Source: Ruegeria arenilitoris (lineage in GTDB: Bacteria > Pseudomonadota > Alphaproteobacteria > Rhodobacterales > Rhodobacteraceae). Taken from it: a DNA stretch of 64,000 nt. The notes under the pieces were generated by a model that was not told the origin of the DNA, did no database searches, and was given only the letters and a program-made list of their open reading frames with translations. The translations under genes and the position numbers were made by a program. This document shows, piece after piece, positions 53,323 through 61,919 of the stretch (position 1 is its first letter; each line of letters opens with the position of its first letter). The DNA lies in assembly GCF_013032855.1 (NCBI RefSeq), contig NZ_WQDA01000001.1, forward strand, positions 441,501 through 505,500, read 5' to 3'.

Positions 53323-54024
53323 TCAGACCATCTGGATCACGTCTTTTTCGATCGCCAGCATATAGCCCTTTTTGGCGATGTTTTTGACCAACAGCTCGCT
53401 GACCATCTGATTGCCCAGCGCGTCCCGCAGCCGTTTGATGCGCGTGGCCCCGGCAGCTTCGTCACAGTCAGATATGTCTCGGCCAGAGATCATGGCTTCG
53501 ATCTGAACCCCCGACAGCACTTCGTCGTCAAGGCGGGACTCGGCCAGGACGGCCAGCGTTTCCATCGCTGCGGGCGTCAGCTTGAAATCCATGTTGTTCA
53601 GGTAGACGGTGTTCTCTTCGCGACTGATCAGCAGCGACGTGACCTGGATTCCCGTGCGTTCGATCTGGGCCATTCGACGGTTCAACGTCACCAGCATCAC
53701 CAGAAAGACCAAGGCGGCCAACAGCATGGCCGTGGCAAAGATCAGCAGCACGAAGATCACCATCCGGTAGCTGGCCAGCGTGTCGGCAAATGCGGTTCCG
53801 GATTGCGCGAGGATCTCCAGCAATCGGATTTCAGCCTGGGTGGTCAGATCGCTTTCGACGAACAGCCGCTCGACCCGGGCGTTGAACGCATTGGCATCGG
53901 GCAGGGTCCAGAACAAGAAGGCGGCGGCCGTGATCAGGATCACGACGATTGCGGCGATGCCTGCTCCGACCAGCCGGGTGCCAGACCGCCGCGCCTCAGA
54001 AACGGAGATAGAATTTTCCGGCAT
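53323..54024 (-). CDS. Two-TM membrane protein with C-terminal OmpR-like winged helix
   Basis: A 233-residue protein with TM1 (18-40), a periplasmic segment of about 47 residues (41-87), TM2 (88-113) and a cytoplasmic C-terminal domain. Residues 137-225 read as an OmpR/ToxR-type winged helix: a beta pair with LTPAAMETLAVLAES, a recognition helix with GATRIKRLRDALG and the wing VKNIAKKGYML. ToxR-like regulators have the DNA-binding domain at the N-terminus; here it is at the C-terminus after both TMs. The ATG at 54024 follows AAAGGAAGG; the in-frame TTG at 54057 is less likely. It overlaps the upstream secreted-protein gene by 29 bases. A cyclase lies downstream. Confidence 0.75.
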   Translation of the reverse strand: MPENSISVSEARRSGTRLVGAGIAAIVVILITAAAFLFWTLPDANAFNARVERLFVESDLTTQAEIRLLEILAQSGTAFADTLASYRMVIFVLLIFATAMLLAALVFLVMLVTLNRRMAQIERTGIQVTSLLISREENTVYLNNMDFKLTPAAMETLAVLAESRLDDEVLSGVQIEAMISGRDISDCDEAAGATRIKRLRDALGNQMVSELLVKNIAKKGYMLAIEKDVIQMV

Positions 54025-54283
54025 TGGCCTTCCTTTGATCCAACCCTTCCGGTCCAAAAACGCTGATCACGTTGAGCAACGTCCACCCCGAGGATTTCAG
54101 CCTTTTGGCCACCTCTTGCTTGGCTTGCCCCTTTTTGCAGGCGGACACCTGCATCACGCCATAGTGAAGGCGCAGCGGGTTGTCCTGTTTGGCCTTGTAA
54201 TCGGCATAGCATTCGGCCGCCGAAACGGTGGTGCTCAGCGATATCAACGTCGCAACGACCAGGAAAGAGAGGATCTGTTTCAT
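53996..54283 (-). CDS. Small exported protein, 95 residues
   Basis: Begins MKQILSFLVVATLISLSTTVSAAECYADYKAKQ: a signal peptide with a cut near VSA-AE (20-23). The mature protein is about 72 residues with two cysteines (about C25 and C49), enough for one disulfide, and basic stretches (KKGQAKQEVAKRLKSSGW). The start at 54283 follows AGGATGCAGCC. Its end overlaps the winged-helix membrane gene by 29 bases, so it is probably its co-translated partner in the periplasm. I do not recognise the family. Confidence 0.7.
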   Translation of the reverse strand: MKQILSFLVVATLISLSTTVSAAECYADYKAKQDNPLRLHYGVMQVSACKKGQAKQEVAKRLKSSGWTLLNVISVFGPEGLDQRKANAGKFYLRF

Positions 54284-54459
54284 AGGCTGCATCCTGCGCA
54301 TGGCTTGGCACGATATTCAATATCTCAAAGGGTTTGCGGCGATGATATCGGATAACACCGGGCCGTTATTGCTTGTCTGTCGGCGGGTGGCCGAAAGCTG
54401 TTGCATCAGTTTCGCGGTCAGCCAGTGGCGCCGCGTCCAGCTTTGAAAGGACACTTGTC

Positions 54460-54924
54460 ATGCACCGGAAGTTCATCGCCCTCGTCGTCGCCACCGCAGT
54501 CGCCATCACCGGCGTTTCCGCATCCCAGGCCAAGGCGGCCGACGCCCATGATATTCTGGGCGGGCTGGCGGCCATTGCCATCATTGGCGCGGCCGTCAAT
54601 CACTATAACAAGGAAAAGCGCAAAGAGCGTGTCACCCGGCAGAACAACTATGTCCACCAGCCGCAAAACGTTCGGCCGGATCATATCCGCCCGCTGCCCC
54701 GGCGCGTCGCCCGCTACGACCTGCCGCAACGTTGCCTGAAGACCTACAACGGCTATTCGAAGAAACGTCCTTTGCTGGGGCCGAATTGCCTCGAGAAACA
54801 CTACAAACATGCCAATAGCCTGCCACAACAGTGCAAAGTGGGGTTCTGGGACGGCAAGAAGGTGAAGCGGGCCTACGAACCCGCCTGCCTGCGCCGGAAA
54901 GGATACCGCGTGGTTTACCAGTAA
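54460..54924 (+). CDS. Exported basic cysteine-containing protein
   Basis: A 154-residue protein with a signal peptide (1-26, ending SQAKAA) followed by a hydrophobic stretch (DILGGLAAIAIIGAAVNHY) that could be a second membrane segment. The mature tail is rich in Lys, Arg, His and Tyr, with four cysteines (CLKTY, NCLEKHY, QCKVGFW and CLRRKGYRVVYQ). It looks like a small secreted or surface protein of the alphaproteobacterial YXWGXW/RcnB-like kind, but no exact family is assigned. It starts after GAAAGGACACTTGTC, divergent from the secreted-protein gene at 54283. A strong terminator follows. Confidence 0.7.
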   Translation: MHRKFIALVVATAVAITGVSASQAKAADAHDILGGLAAIAIIGAAVNHYNKEKRKERVTRQNNYVHQPQNVRPDHIRPLPRRVARYDLPQRCLKTYNGYSKKRPLLGPNCLEKHYKHANSLPQQCKVGFWDGKKVKRAYEPACLRRKGYRVVYQ

Positions 54925-54965
54925 TCGGTTTCGAGCAGGAGCAGCGCCGCAGAAGCGCTGTACGG

Positions 54966-54999
54966 GAAGGGGGCGGCCTGGGTCGCCTCCTTCTTTTTT
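54966..54999 (+). terminator. Intrinsic terminator after the exported basic protein gene
   Basis: A 10-bp stem with one G-T pair (54966-54975 with 54984-54993), an 8-base loop, then TTTTTT (54994-54999). Clear rho-independent terminator 41 bases after the stop, before rnhB. Confidence 0.85.
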
Positions 55000-55035
55000 G
55001 TTGCGGTTCGGACCAAAAAGCGGTTTGCCGAGGGG

Positions 55036-55653
55036 ATGACGACTCCGACGTTTGAATTGGAACAGGCGCTGATTGCGCAGGGCTATCCCCGAATAGCAGG
55101 TGTAGACGAGGTGGGTCGCGGCCCGTTGGCCGGTCCGGTCGTGGCGGCCGCGGTCATTCTGAATCCGCAAGACATCCCCGACGGTTTGAATGACTCCAAG
55201 AAGCTGACGGCGCGAAGGCGGCGCACCCTTGACGAAGATCTGCGCGCCCGGGCCGAGTTTGCCATTGCCGAGGCGTCGGTTGAGGAAATTGATGACCTCA
55301 ATATCTTGTATGCCTCTCATCTGGCGATGGAGCGCGCCGTCGCCGCCCTGCATCCTGCGCCGGACTACCTGTTGATCGACGGCAATCTGATCCCCAAAGG
55401 GCTGACCTTGCCGGCGCAGGCCGTGGTCAAAGGGGACGCGAAGTCAGTCTCGATTGCGGCGGCGTCGATCCTTGCAAAGAATTGGCGCGATCAACTGATG
55501 GTGGATTTGGCGCAACAGCATCCGGGCTACGGCTGGGAAACCAATGCGGGCTATCCGTCCAAACAACACCGCGAGGCGCTGCAAAATCTTGGGGTAACCC
55601 CACACCATAGACGTTCGTTCAAGCCCGTCCACAATATCTTGTATCAAGAGTAA
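55036..55653 (+). CDS. rnhB: Ribonuclease HII
   Basis: Cuts RNA of RNA-DNA hybrids and begins removal of ribonucleotides misincorporated in DNA. The 205-residue protein has the DEVGRG motif with metal-binding D24 and E25, a third acid D115 in YLLIDGN, and SIAAASILAKNWRD with the conserved Asp. It precedes ccrM by 106 bases in the same direction, an arrangement common in this order. The ATG at 55036 follows GAGGGG. Confidence 0.93.
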   Translation: MTTPTFELEQALIAQGYPRIAGVDEVGRGPLAGPVVAAAVILNPQDIPDGLNDSKKLTARRRRTLDEDLRARAEFAIAEASVEEIDDLNILYASHLAMERAVAALHPAPDYLLIDGNLIPKGLTLPAQAVVKGDAKSVSIAAASILAKNWRDQLMVDLAQQHPGYGWETNAGYPSKQHREALQNLGVTPHHRRSFKPVHNILYQE

Positions 55654-55666
55654 ATCGTAACCCTCT

Positions 55667-55705
55667 GATTCAAAAAAGAATTTGACGCCGAATCCGGTTT
55701 GACTC
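55667..55705. promoter_or_regulatory. Three GANTC sites upstream of ccrM
   Basis: GATTC (55667-55671), GAATC (55690-55694) and GACTC (55701-55705) lie within 39 bases, all in the 106-base rnhB-ccrM gap. GANTC is the target of CcrM itself. In Caulobacter two GANTC sites in the ccrM promoter make its expression depend on replication and methylation state; a triplet here suggests similar self-control. Confidence 0.7.
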
Positions 55706-55750
55706 ATCCTAGTCTCAACCAAATGAGCGCAAAAGCGCCGTGGAACTTGA

Positions 55751-56863
<1,113 letters not shown>

Positions 56864-56914
56864 TCACACCAATACCGCCGGTGCCTGTGGCCTGACACAT
56901 GGTACCAAGCCTTG

Positions 56915-56946
56915 CCCCGCCGAGCCCGGCGGGGTCTTTTGTTTTT
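56915..56946 (+). terminator. Intrinsic terminator after ccrM
   Basis: A perfect 8-bp GC stem (56915-56922 with 56927-56934), a 4-base loop AGCC, followed by TCTTTTGTTTTT. It is 51 bases after the ccrM stop and separates it from the cyclase gene. Confidence 0.85.
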
Positions 56947-57008
56947 GGCCCCGTGATGTTTGGATGGTGCGACCCCATATCCCGCTACATAGCGAGGGAG
57001 CATCAGGA

Positions 57009-58394
57009 ATGTCTGATACCACGGCCAGCCAATCCCGGTTTCAGCGGTTTTTCGTGACCACGCCGGACAAATTCAATTTGGACAACAAATACACCGAAGC
57101 CGCGCTGGAACGGCACAAGCGCGAGGGGCTGGAACTGGCCGTCCGCGCCCGCTGGATCGCCATGGCGTTGACCGGTGTCCTGCTGGTGTTTCTGAATCCG
57201 AACTGGGATGTGATGTGGTATCATTTCATCCTGCTGCTGCTCTGCGGCAACGGCTGGCTGATCCGGCGCGCTGGCCGTGTGGGCCAATCCCGGATCGAGC
57301 TTCTGCTGATTTTCGCCGATCTGCTGATCATGACGCTGGGCATGGTCGTTCCCAACCCGTTCAGCGACGATGTGCGCCCGCTGGCGATGCAGTACCGGTT
57401 CGACAATTTCCAGTATTTCTTCATCATCCTGGCCGCAGGTACGCTGGCCTATTCCTGGCGCACGGTGATCGCCATGGGCAGCTGGACGGCCCTGATGTGG
57501 ACGGCGGGCTGGGTCGTCGCCTGGTGGGTGGCCACGCCCATCCCCGGGCTCAGCGAAAAGGTTGCGGCCGCCTTGCGGGGCTATCCGGCCGTGGCTGAAT
57601 TGTTGGACCCCAACAGCTTCATGGTTCCGATGCGCGTGCAAGAGGTGATCGTGTTCATGATGGTCGCGGTTACGCTGGGCGTGTCGATGCGGCGGCTCAA
57701 TCGCCTGTTGATCTCAAATGCCGGACTGGAGCGGGAACGCGCCAACCTGTCGCGATACTTCTCGCCCAACGTGGTCGAGGAGCTGAGCCAGAACGACGAA
57801 CCGCTCAAGCAGGTGCGCAAGGAAAACATCGCGGTTCTGTTCATCGACATCGTGGGCTTCACGAAATTCGCTGCCGGCCGCGACCCGTATGAGGTGATCG
57901 AGGTGCTGCGGGGCTTCCATGCGCGAATGGAGGCCGAGGTGTTCCATCACCACGGAACCTTGGACAAGTATCTGGGCGACGGGCTGATGGCCACGTTCGG
58001 CACGCCGGTTCCAACCCCGCTGGACGCGGTCAACGCCCTGTCCTGCGCGCGGTCAATGGCTGACATCATCGACCGTTGGAATCTGGAACGCCGACGGGCA
58101 GGCGAGCAGGAGATTCAGGTTGGCATCGGTGTTCACTACGGTCCGGTCGTTCTGGGCGACATCGGGGCCAACCGGCTGGAATTCGCGGTGATCGGAGACG
58201 CGGTCAATCTGGCTGCCAAGCTTGAAGCAATGACGCGAAAGATGGGTGCGCGGATTGTCATCAGCGACGCGCTGCGCGAAAAGGTCCTAAGCGAAGCGTC
58301 GACGGCTGCCGATCTGATGAACGGGTTCCAGCGCCACGATGCACAGGCGGTTGGCGGCGTCGAGCGGCCGGTCGATATCTGGGCGCTGCGTTGA
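57009..58394 (+). CDS. Membrane-bound class III adenylate cyclase
   Basis: A 461-residue protein with six predicted TM helices (about 48-63, 69-87, 97-115, 135-150, 152-175, 208-226), a short coiled linker (NAGLERERANLSRYFSPNVVEEL, the usual signalling helix plus YFSP motif) and a cyclase domain (about 270-455). It carries metal Asp D280 (FIDIVGFT) and D324 (KYLGDG), purine-specifying K320 and the NLAAKL transition-state Asn. It should be a homodimeric cAMP-forming enzyme anchored in the inner membrane. ATG 57009 is supported by the upstream AGGGAGCATCAGGA; the long frame before it overlaps ccrM. Confidence 0.9.
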   Translation: MSDTTASQSRFQRFFVTTPDKFNLDNKYTEAALERHKREGLELAVRARWIAMALTGVLLVFLNPNWDVMWYHFILLLLCGNGWLIRRAGRVGQSRIELLLIFADLLIMTLGMVVPNPFSDDVRPLAMQYRFDNFQYFFIILAAGTLAYSWRTVIAMGSWTALMWTAGWVVAWWVATPIPGLSEKVAAALRGYPAVAELLDPNSFMVPMRVQEVIVFMMVAVTLGVSMRRLNRLLISNAGLERERANLSRYFSPNVVEELSQNDEPLKQVRKENIAVLFIDIVGFTKFAAGRDPYEVIEVLRGFHARMEAEVFHHHGTLDKYLGDGLMATFGTPVPTPLDAVNALSCARSMADIIDRWNLERRRAGEQEIQVGIGVHYGPVVLGDIGANRLEFAVIGDAVNLAAKLEAMTRKMGARIVISDALREKVLSEASTAADLMNGFQRHDAQAVGGVERPVDIWALR

Positions 58395-58400
58395 CCGCTC

Positions 58401-59537
58401 TCAGGACCGTGGCATCGGAAGCATTGCCTTGTTGTACGGCTTCCAGTCCGTGATCTCGGGGTAGTACTGTCGCCGCCAAGCCCGCACCCGCGGGTTCATC
58501 ACACGCCGCCACAGCGGCGGGACCATCGCCGCGATCGTCATCACCGGATAGCCATAGGGCAGCTGCGGGGCCGCCTCGGGTGGGTGGTTCTGCAGCAGCG
58601 GAAACCGCCGGTTGGGCTTGTAATGATGGTCCGAGTGGCGTTGCAGATTGATCAGCAGCCAGTTCGAGGCCTTGTGCGCGGCGTTCCACGAATGGCGCGG
58701 CCGGACGTGCTCGTATTTGCCGTCGCCCAGGTATTTGCGCGTCAGGCCGTAATGTTCGACATAGTTGACCAGCTCCAGCTGCCAGATCGCGGTGCCCGCC
58801 TGAACCAGGAACAACCCCAGCCCCGCCCATCCGCCGAGCAGTAGCGCCAAGGCCAGCATCAATCCTTGCAGCGCCCAATACCGCCAGAACGGGTTCGCCC
58901 GATCCTTCCAGTTCAGCCCTTTGCGCGCCAGCTTGGCCTTCTCGGCCTGGAACGCGGACACCAGGCACTGGCGCAGGACGCGCGGATAGAAGCGGTGGAA
59001 CCCCTCGTTGTAGCGTGCGGTCACGGGGTCGCGCGGCGTGCCCACATAGCGGTGATGCACCAGCAGGTGTTCGGAGCGGAAATGCGAATACAGAACCATC
59101 GCCAGCAGGATGTCGCCCAGCCACCGCTCCAACCGGCCCTTCTGGTGCATCAGTTCGTGGCTGTAGTTGATGCCGATCGTGCCCGAGATCACGCCCATCC
59201 CGAAGAACAGCCCGATCTTTTCCAGTGATGACAGATGTTCGGCGCGGGTGGCGTACCAGATCAGGCCATAGAGCGTGTAAAATTGGACCGGAACCCAGGC
59301 CTTGGTCAGCAGGACGTACCAGCGCAGCGCGTCCTCGGGCGTTTCGGGGTCGGCGTTTTCAAGGTTCAGCCCGGTCAGGCCGTCCAGCGCCGCAAACAAC
59401 CACCAGGTGGACAGCGGCACCAGCAGCACCCACCAGCCACCGGCGAAAGCAGTGAACCACAGGATCGGGATCAATATGAACGAAACCCAGAAAGGAAGGG
59501 CTGATTGCCAGCGCGACAGGGTATCAGTCGAGATCAT
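58401..59537 (-). CDS. alkB: Alkane 1-monooxygenase
   Basis: A 378-residue integral membrane diiron enzyme that hydroxylates the terminal carbon of medium-chain alkanes. Four histidine boxes are present: HELMHQ (127-132, with Gln in place of the usual Lys), EHLLVHH (156-162), NYVEHYGL (258-265) and LQRHSDHH (298-305). Several TM helices surround them (about 15-50, 105-125, 223-250). Electrons need rubredoxin and rubredoxin reductase, not seen in this window. ATG at 59535-59537 is chosen; longer frames overlap the region before mutY. It converges on the cyclase with 6 bases between stops. Confidence 0.9.
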   Translation of the reverse strand: MISTDTLSRWQSALPFWVSFILIPILWFTAFAGGWWVLLVPLSTWWLFAALDGLTGLNLENADPETPEDALRWYVLLTKAWVPVQFYTLYGLIWYATRAEHLSSLEKIGLFFGMGVISGTIGINYSHELMHQKGRLERWLGDILLAMVLYSHFRSEHLLVHHRYVGTPRDPVTARYNEGFHRFYPRVLRQCLVSAFQAEKAKLARKGLNWKDRANPFWRYWALQGLMLALALLLGGWAGLGLFLVQAGTAIWQLELVNYVEHYGLTRKYLGDGKYEHVRPRHSWNAAHKASNWLLINLQRHSDHHYKPNRRFPLLQNHPPEAAPQLPYGYPVMTIAAMVPPLWRRVMNPRVRAWRRQYYPEITDWKPYNKAMLPMPRS

Positions 59538-59560
59538 GGTCAGGCTCCGAAACTCTGCCG

Positions 59561-60652
59561 TCAGGATAATCCTGCCCGATCCATTTTCCCAGATGCAGAA
59601 CTGCCGCGCCACAGATCATGCGCCTTGCGCATCACGGTCGGAAGAGCGCCGGGGCGAAAGGCATGTATGGGCGTCACGACCAAGCCCACGGGGTCCACCT
59701 CTGCGGGAACGGCGGCGGTCCAGACGCGCAGGGTCAGGTGGAAATGGGTAAAGGTATGGCGCACCTCGGCGGGCAGCATGGTCCAATCGGCTGGAAAGGG
59801 CGGCGCTTCGGCCGCGTCCTCGGCCCAGTCCGAGCCCGGAAAGCCCAGCATCCCGCCCAACAACCCGGTTTCTGGGCGGCGTTCCAACAGGATTGCGCCA
59901 TCGGCGCGCTGCGCGATGTAGACGTGGCCAAGCCGGGTGGGCTTCGGTGCCTTGGGCGTCTTGCGCGGCAACTCTGCCTGTGTTCCGGCAGCGCGGGCCT
60001 CGCACGGGTCTCGCAGGGGGCAGATGCCACAGGCCGGAGACTTCGGCGTACAGATCGTGGCCCCCAGATCCATCACCGCCTGAGCATAGTCGCCGGGGCG
60101 GTCGTCCGGGGTCAGCGCGGCGGCCTTCGCCTTCAGCAGAGGTTTCGATTTCGGCAACGGGTCGTGGATGTCGTGCAGCCGGGCCATGACTCGCTCGACA
60201 TTTCCGTCCAGCACGGTTTCCGGCCGGTCAAAGGCGATGGCCGCGATGGCGGCGGCGGTGTAGGGGCCGATGCCGGGCAGCTTCAGTAGCGCATCATGGC
60301 TGTCAGGAAAGCGCCCGTCGTGCTGGTCCACCACCGCGCGGGCGCATTTCAGCAGGTTGCGGGCGCGGGCGTAATAGCCCAGCCCGGCCCATTCCGCCAT
60401 CACCTGGTCATCGGGTGCGGCGGCCAGCGCCCGGACATCCGGCCAACGCGAGGTGAACCGCAGGAAATAATCCCGCACGGCGGCCACCGTGGTCTGCTGC
60501 AACATCACCTCGGATAGCCACACGCGATAGGGGTCGGGTTGCACGCCCGCGGCCCTGTCGGCGGGGCTGACCCGCCACGGCAGGTCGCGGGCGTGGCGGT
60601 CGTACCAGGCAAGCAGGCTGCGGCTCAGGTCGAAAGTGGCGGTGTCACGCAA
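59561..60652 (-). CDS. mutY: A/G-specific adenine glycosylase
   Basis: Removes adenine paired with 8-oxoguanine. The 363-residue protein has catalytic E48 (LSEVMLQQTT), helix-hairpin-helix LPGIGPYTAAAIAAIAFD with catalytic D149 (VLDGNVERV), an iron-sulfur loop C201-x6-C208-x2-C211-x5-C217 and a C-terminal NUDIX-like 8-oxoG recognition domain (about 235-355). The only upstream start in frame is TTG at 60650-60652. It lies divergent from the DUF721 gene and upstream of alkB on the minus strand. Confidence 0.94.
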   Translation of the reverse strand: MRDTATFDLSRSLLAWYDRHARDLPWRVSPADRAAGVQPDPYRVWLSEVMLQQTTVAAVRDYFLRFTSRWPDVRALAAAPDDQVMAEWAGLGYYARARNLLKCARAVVDQHDGRFPDSHDALLKLPGIGPYTAAAIAAIAFDRPETVLDGNVERVMARLHDIHDPLPKSKPLLKAKAAALTPDDRPGDYAQAVMDLGATICTPKSPACGICPLRDPCEARAAGTQAELPRKTPKAPKPTRLGHVYIAQRADGAILLERRPETGLLGGMLGFPGSDWAEDAAEAPPFPADWTMLPAEVRHTFTHFHLTLRVWTAAVPAEVDPVGLVVTPIHAFRPGALPTVMRKAHDLWRGSSASGKMDRAGLS

Positions 60653-60733
60653 GTTTTATCCATTTCTCTGTCGGGTTTCGCTGGCGCCCGGATGCACGCC
60701 CATTACAATAGCGGCGCAGGAGTTGGAAACCAG

Positions 60734-61240
60734 ATGCAACCAAGACGGTCCACCACCCGCGGGTTCAAACGCACCGCGTCCTTGCTGAGCGATCGGATCC
60801 GCAAAGCCGGTGAAAGTCGCGGCTTTGCCGTGTCGCGCCTGTTGACCCATTGGGCCGATATCGTGGGCCCCGACATCGCCGCCATCGCCCGACCGGTCAA
60901 GGTGGGCTATGGAAAGGGTGGGTTCGGCGCCACGCTGACCGTGCTGACCACCGGACCTCAGGCCCCGATGCTCGAGATGAAGAAGGACCGTCTGCGCGAC
61001 AAGGTGAATGCCGTCTATGGCTACAGTGCCATCAGCCGCATCCGCATCACCCAGACCGCTCCCACAGGATTTGCCGAGGGGCAGGCCAGTTTCGAGCATC
61101 GGCCGAAACAGGCGAAACCCACCATCGCACCGGAAGTCGTTGCCGAGGCAGACAAAGTGACGCGCGAGGTTCACGACCAAGACTTGCGTGCTGCCCTTGA
61201 ACGACTGGGTCGGAACGTTCTATCCAAACAAAAACGCTGA
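60734..61240 (+). CDS. DciA-like DUF721 protein
   Basis: A 168-residue protein with a KH-like DUF721 N-terminal domain: RTASLLSDRIRKAGESRGFAVSRLLTHWADIVGPDIAAIARPVKVGY. DciA proteins interact with the replicative helicase DnaB and replace DnaC/DnaI-type loaders in most bacteria. The C-terminal half is polar and probably disordered. It starts at ATG 60734 and is 13 bases from the DsbA-like gene, so they are in one operon; mutY is divergent across 60653-60733. Confidence 0.8.
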   Translation: MQPRRSTTRGFKRTASLLSDRIRKAGESRGFAVSRLLTHWADIVGPDIAAIARPVKVGYGKGGFGATLTVLTTGPQAPMLEMKKDRLRDKVNAVYGYSAISRIRITQTAPTGFAEGQASFEHRPKQAKPTIAPEVVAEADKVTREVHDQDLRAALERLGRNVLSKQKR

Positions 61241-61253
61241 GAAAGGGCTGAGT

Positions 61254-61919
61254 ATGAGCCGTATTGCAACCGTAATCTGCGCGGCCGTGGCGCTGGCCGC
61301 AGGCGGCTATTGGCTGACCCAATCGCCAAGCACCGTGCCTGTGCCACAACTGGTAGGCAGCGCCGACGCGCAAAACGCCGATCTGGACACCTCGACCATC
61401 GTCGAGATGGTGCAGGGGGCCGAGGATGCGCCGGTCGAAATCATCGAATACGCGTCCTATACCTGCCCGCACTGCGCGAATTTCCATCAGGGGCCGTACA
61501 AGCAGCTCAAGAAGGAATACATCGACACAGGCAAGGTCAAATTCATCTACCGCGAGGTCTATTTCGACCGCTACGGCATCTGGGCGTCGATGGTGGCGCG
61601 CTGTGGTGGCCCCGAAAAGTTCTTTGGCATCACCGACCTGATCTATGAGGGCCAGTCCGAATGGACCCGCGCCGGCGGCCCGGCTGAGATCGTGGAAGAA
61701 CTGCGCAAGATCGGCCGTCTGGCCGGGCTGAGCAACGATCAGCTGGAAGCCTGCCTGCAGGACGGCACCAAGGCGCAGACCCTCGTCGCCTGGTACCAGA
61801 AAAACGCCGAGAAAGACGGTATCCAGGCCACCCCGTCCTTTGTCGTCAACGGCAAGAAGGTCGACAACCAGTCCTATGACGAGTTCAAGGCGCTGATCGA
61901 AAAGGAACTGGGCAACTGA
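61254..61919 (+). CDS. dsbA: DsbA-family thiol:disulfide oxidoreductase
   Basis: A 221-residue periplasmic protein with a signal anchor or signal peptide (5-20), a thioredoxin fold with an inserted helical region, active site C71-P-H-C74 in YTCPHCANFH, and the cis-Pro in ATPSFVVNG. It introduces disulfides in exported proteins or acts in a related redox role. Additional cysteines (C118 in VARCGGPE and C174 in LEACLQDG) lie in the helical insert and could form a second pair. The start at 61254 follows GAGAAAGGGCTGAGT; its stop overlaps the CoA-transferase start (TGATG). Confidence 0.9.
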   Translation: MSRIATVICAAVALAAGGYWLTQSPSTVPVPQLVGSADAQNADLDTSTIVEMVQGAEDAPVEIIEYASYTCPHCANFHQGPYKQLKKEYIDTGKVKFIYREVYFDRYGIWASMVARCGGPEKFFGITDLIYEGQSEWTRAGGPAEIVEELRKIGRLAGLSNDQLEACLQDGTKAQTLVAWYQKNAEKDGIQATPSFVVNGKKVDNQSYDEFKALIEKELGN

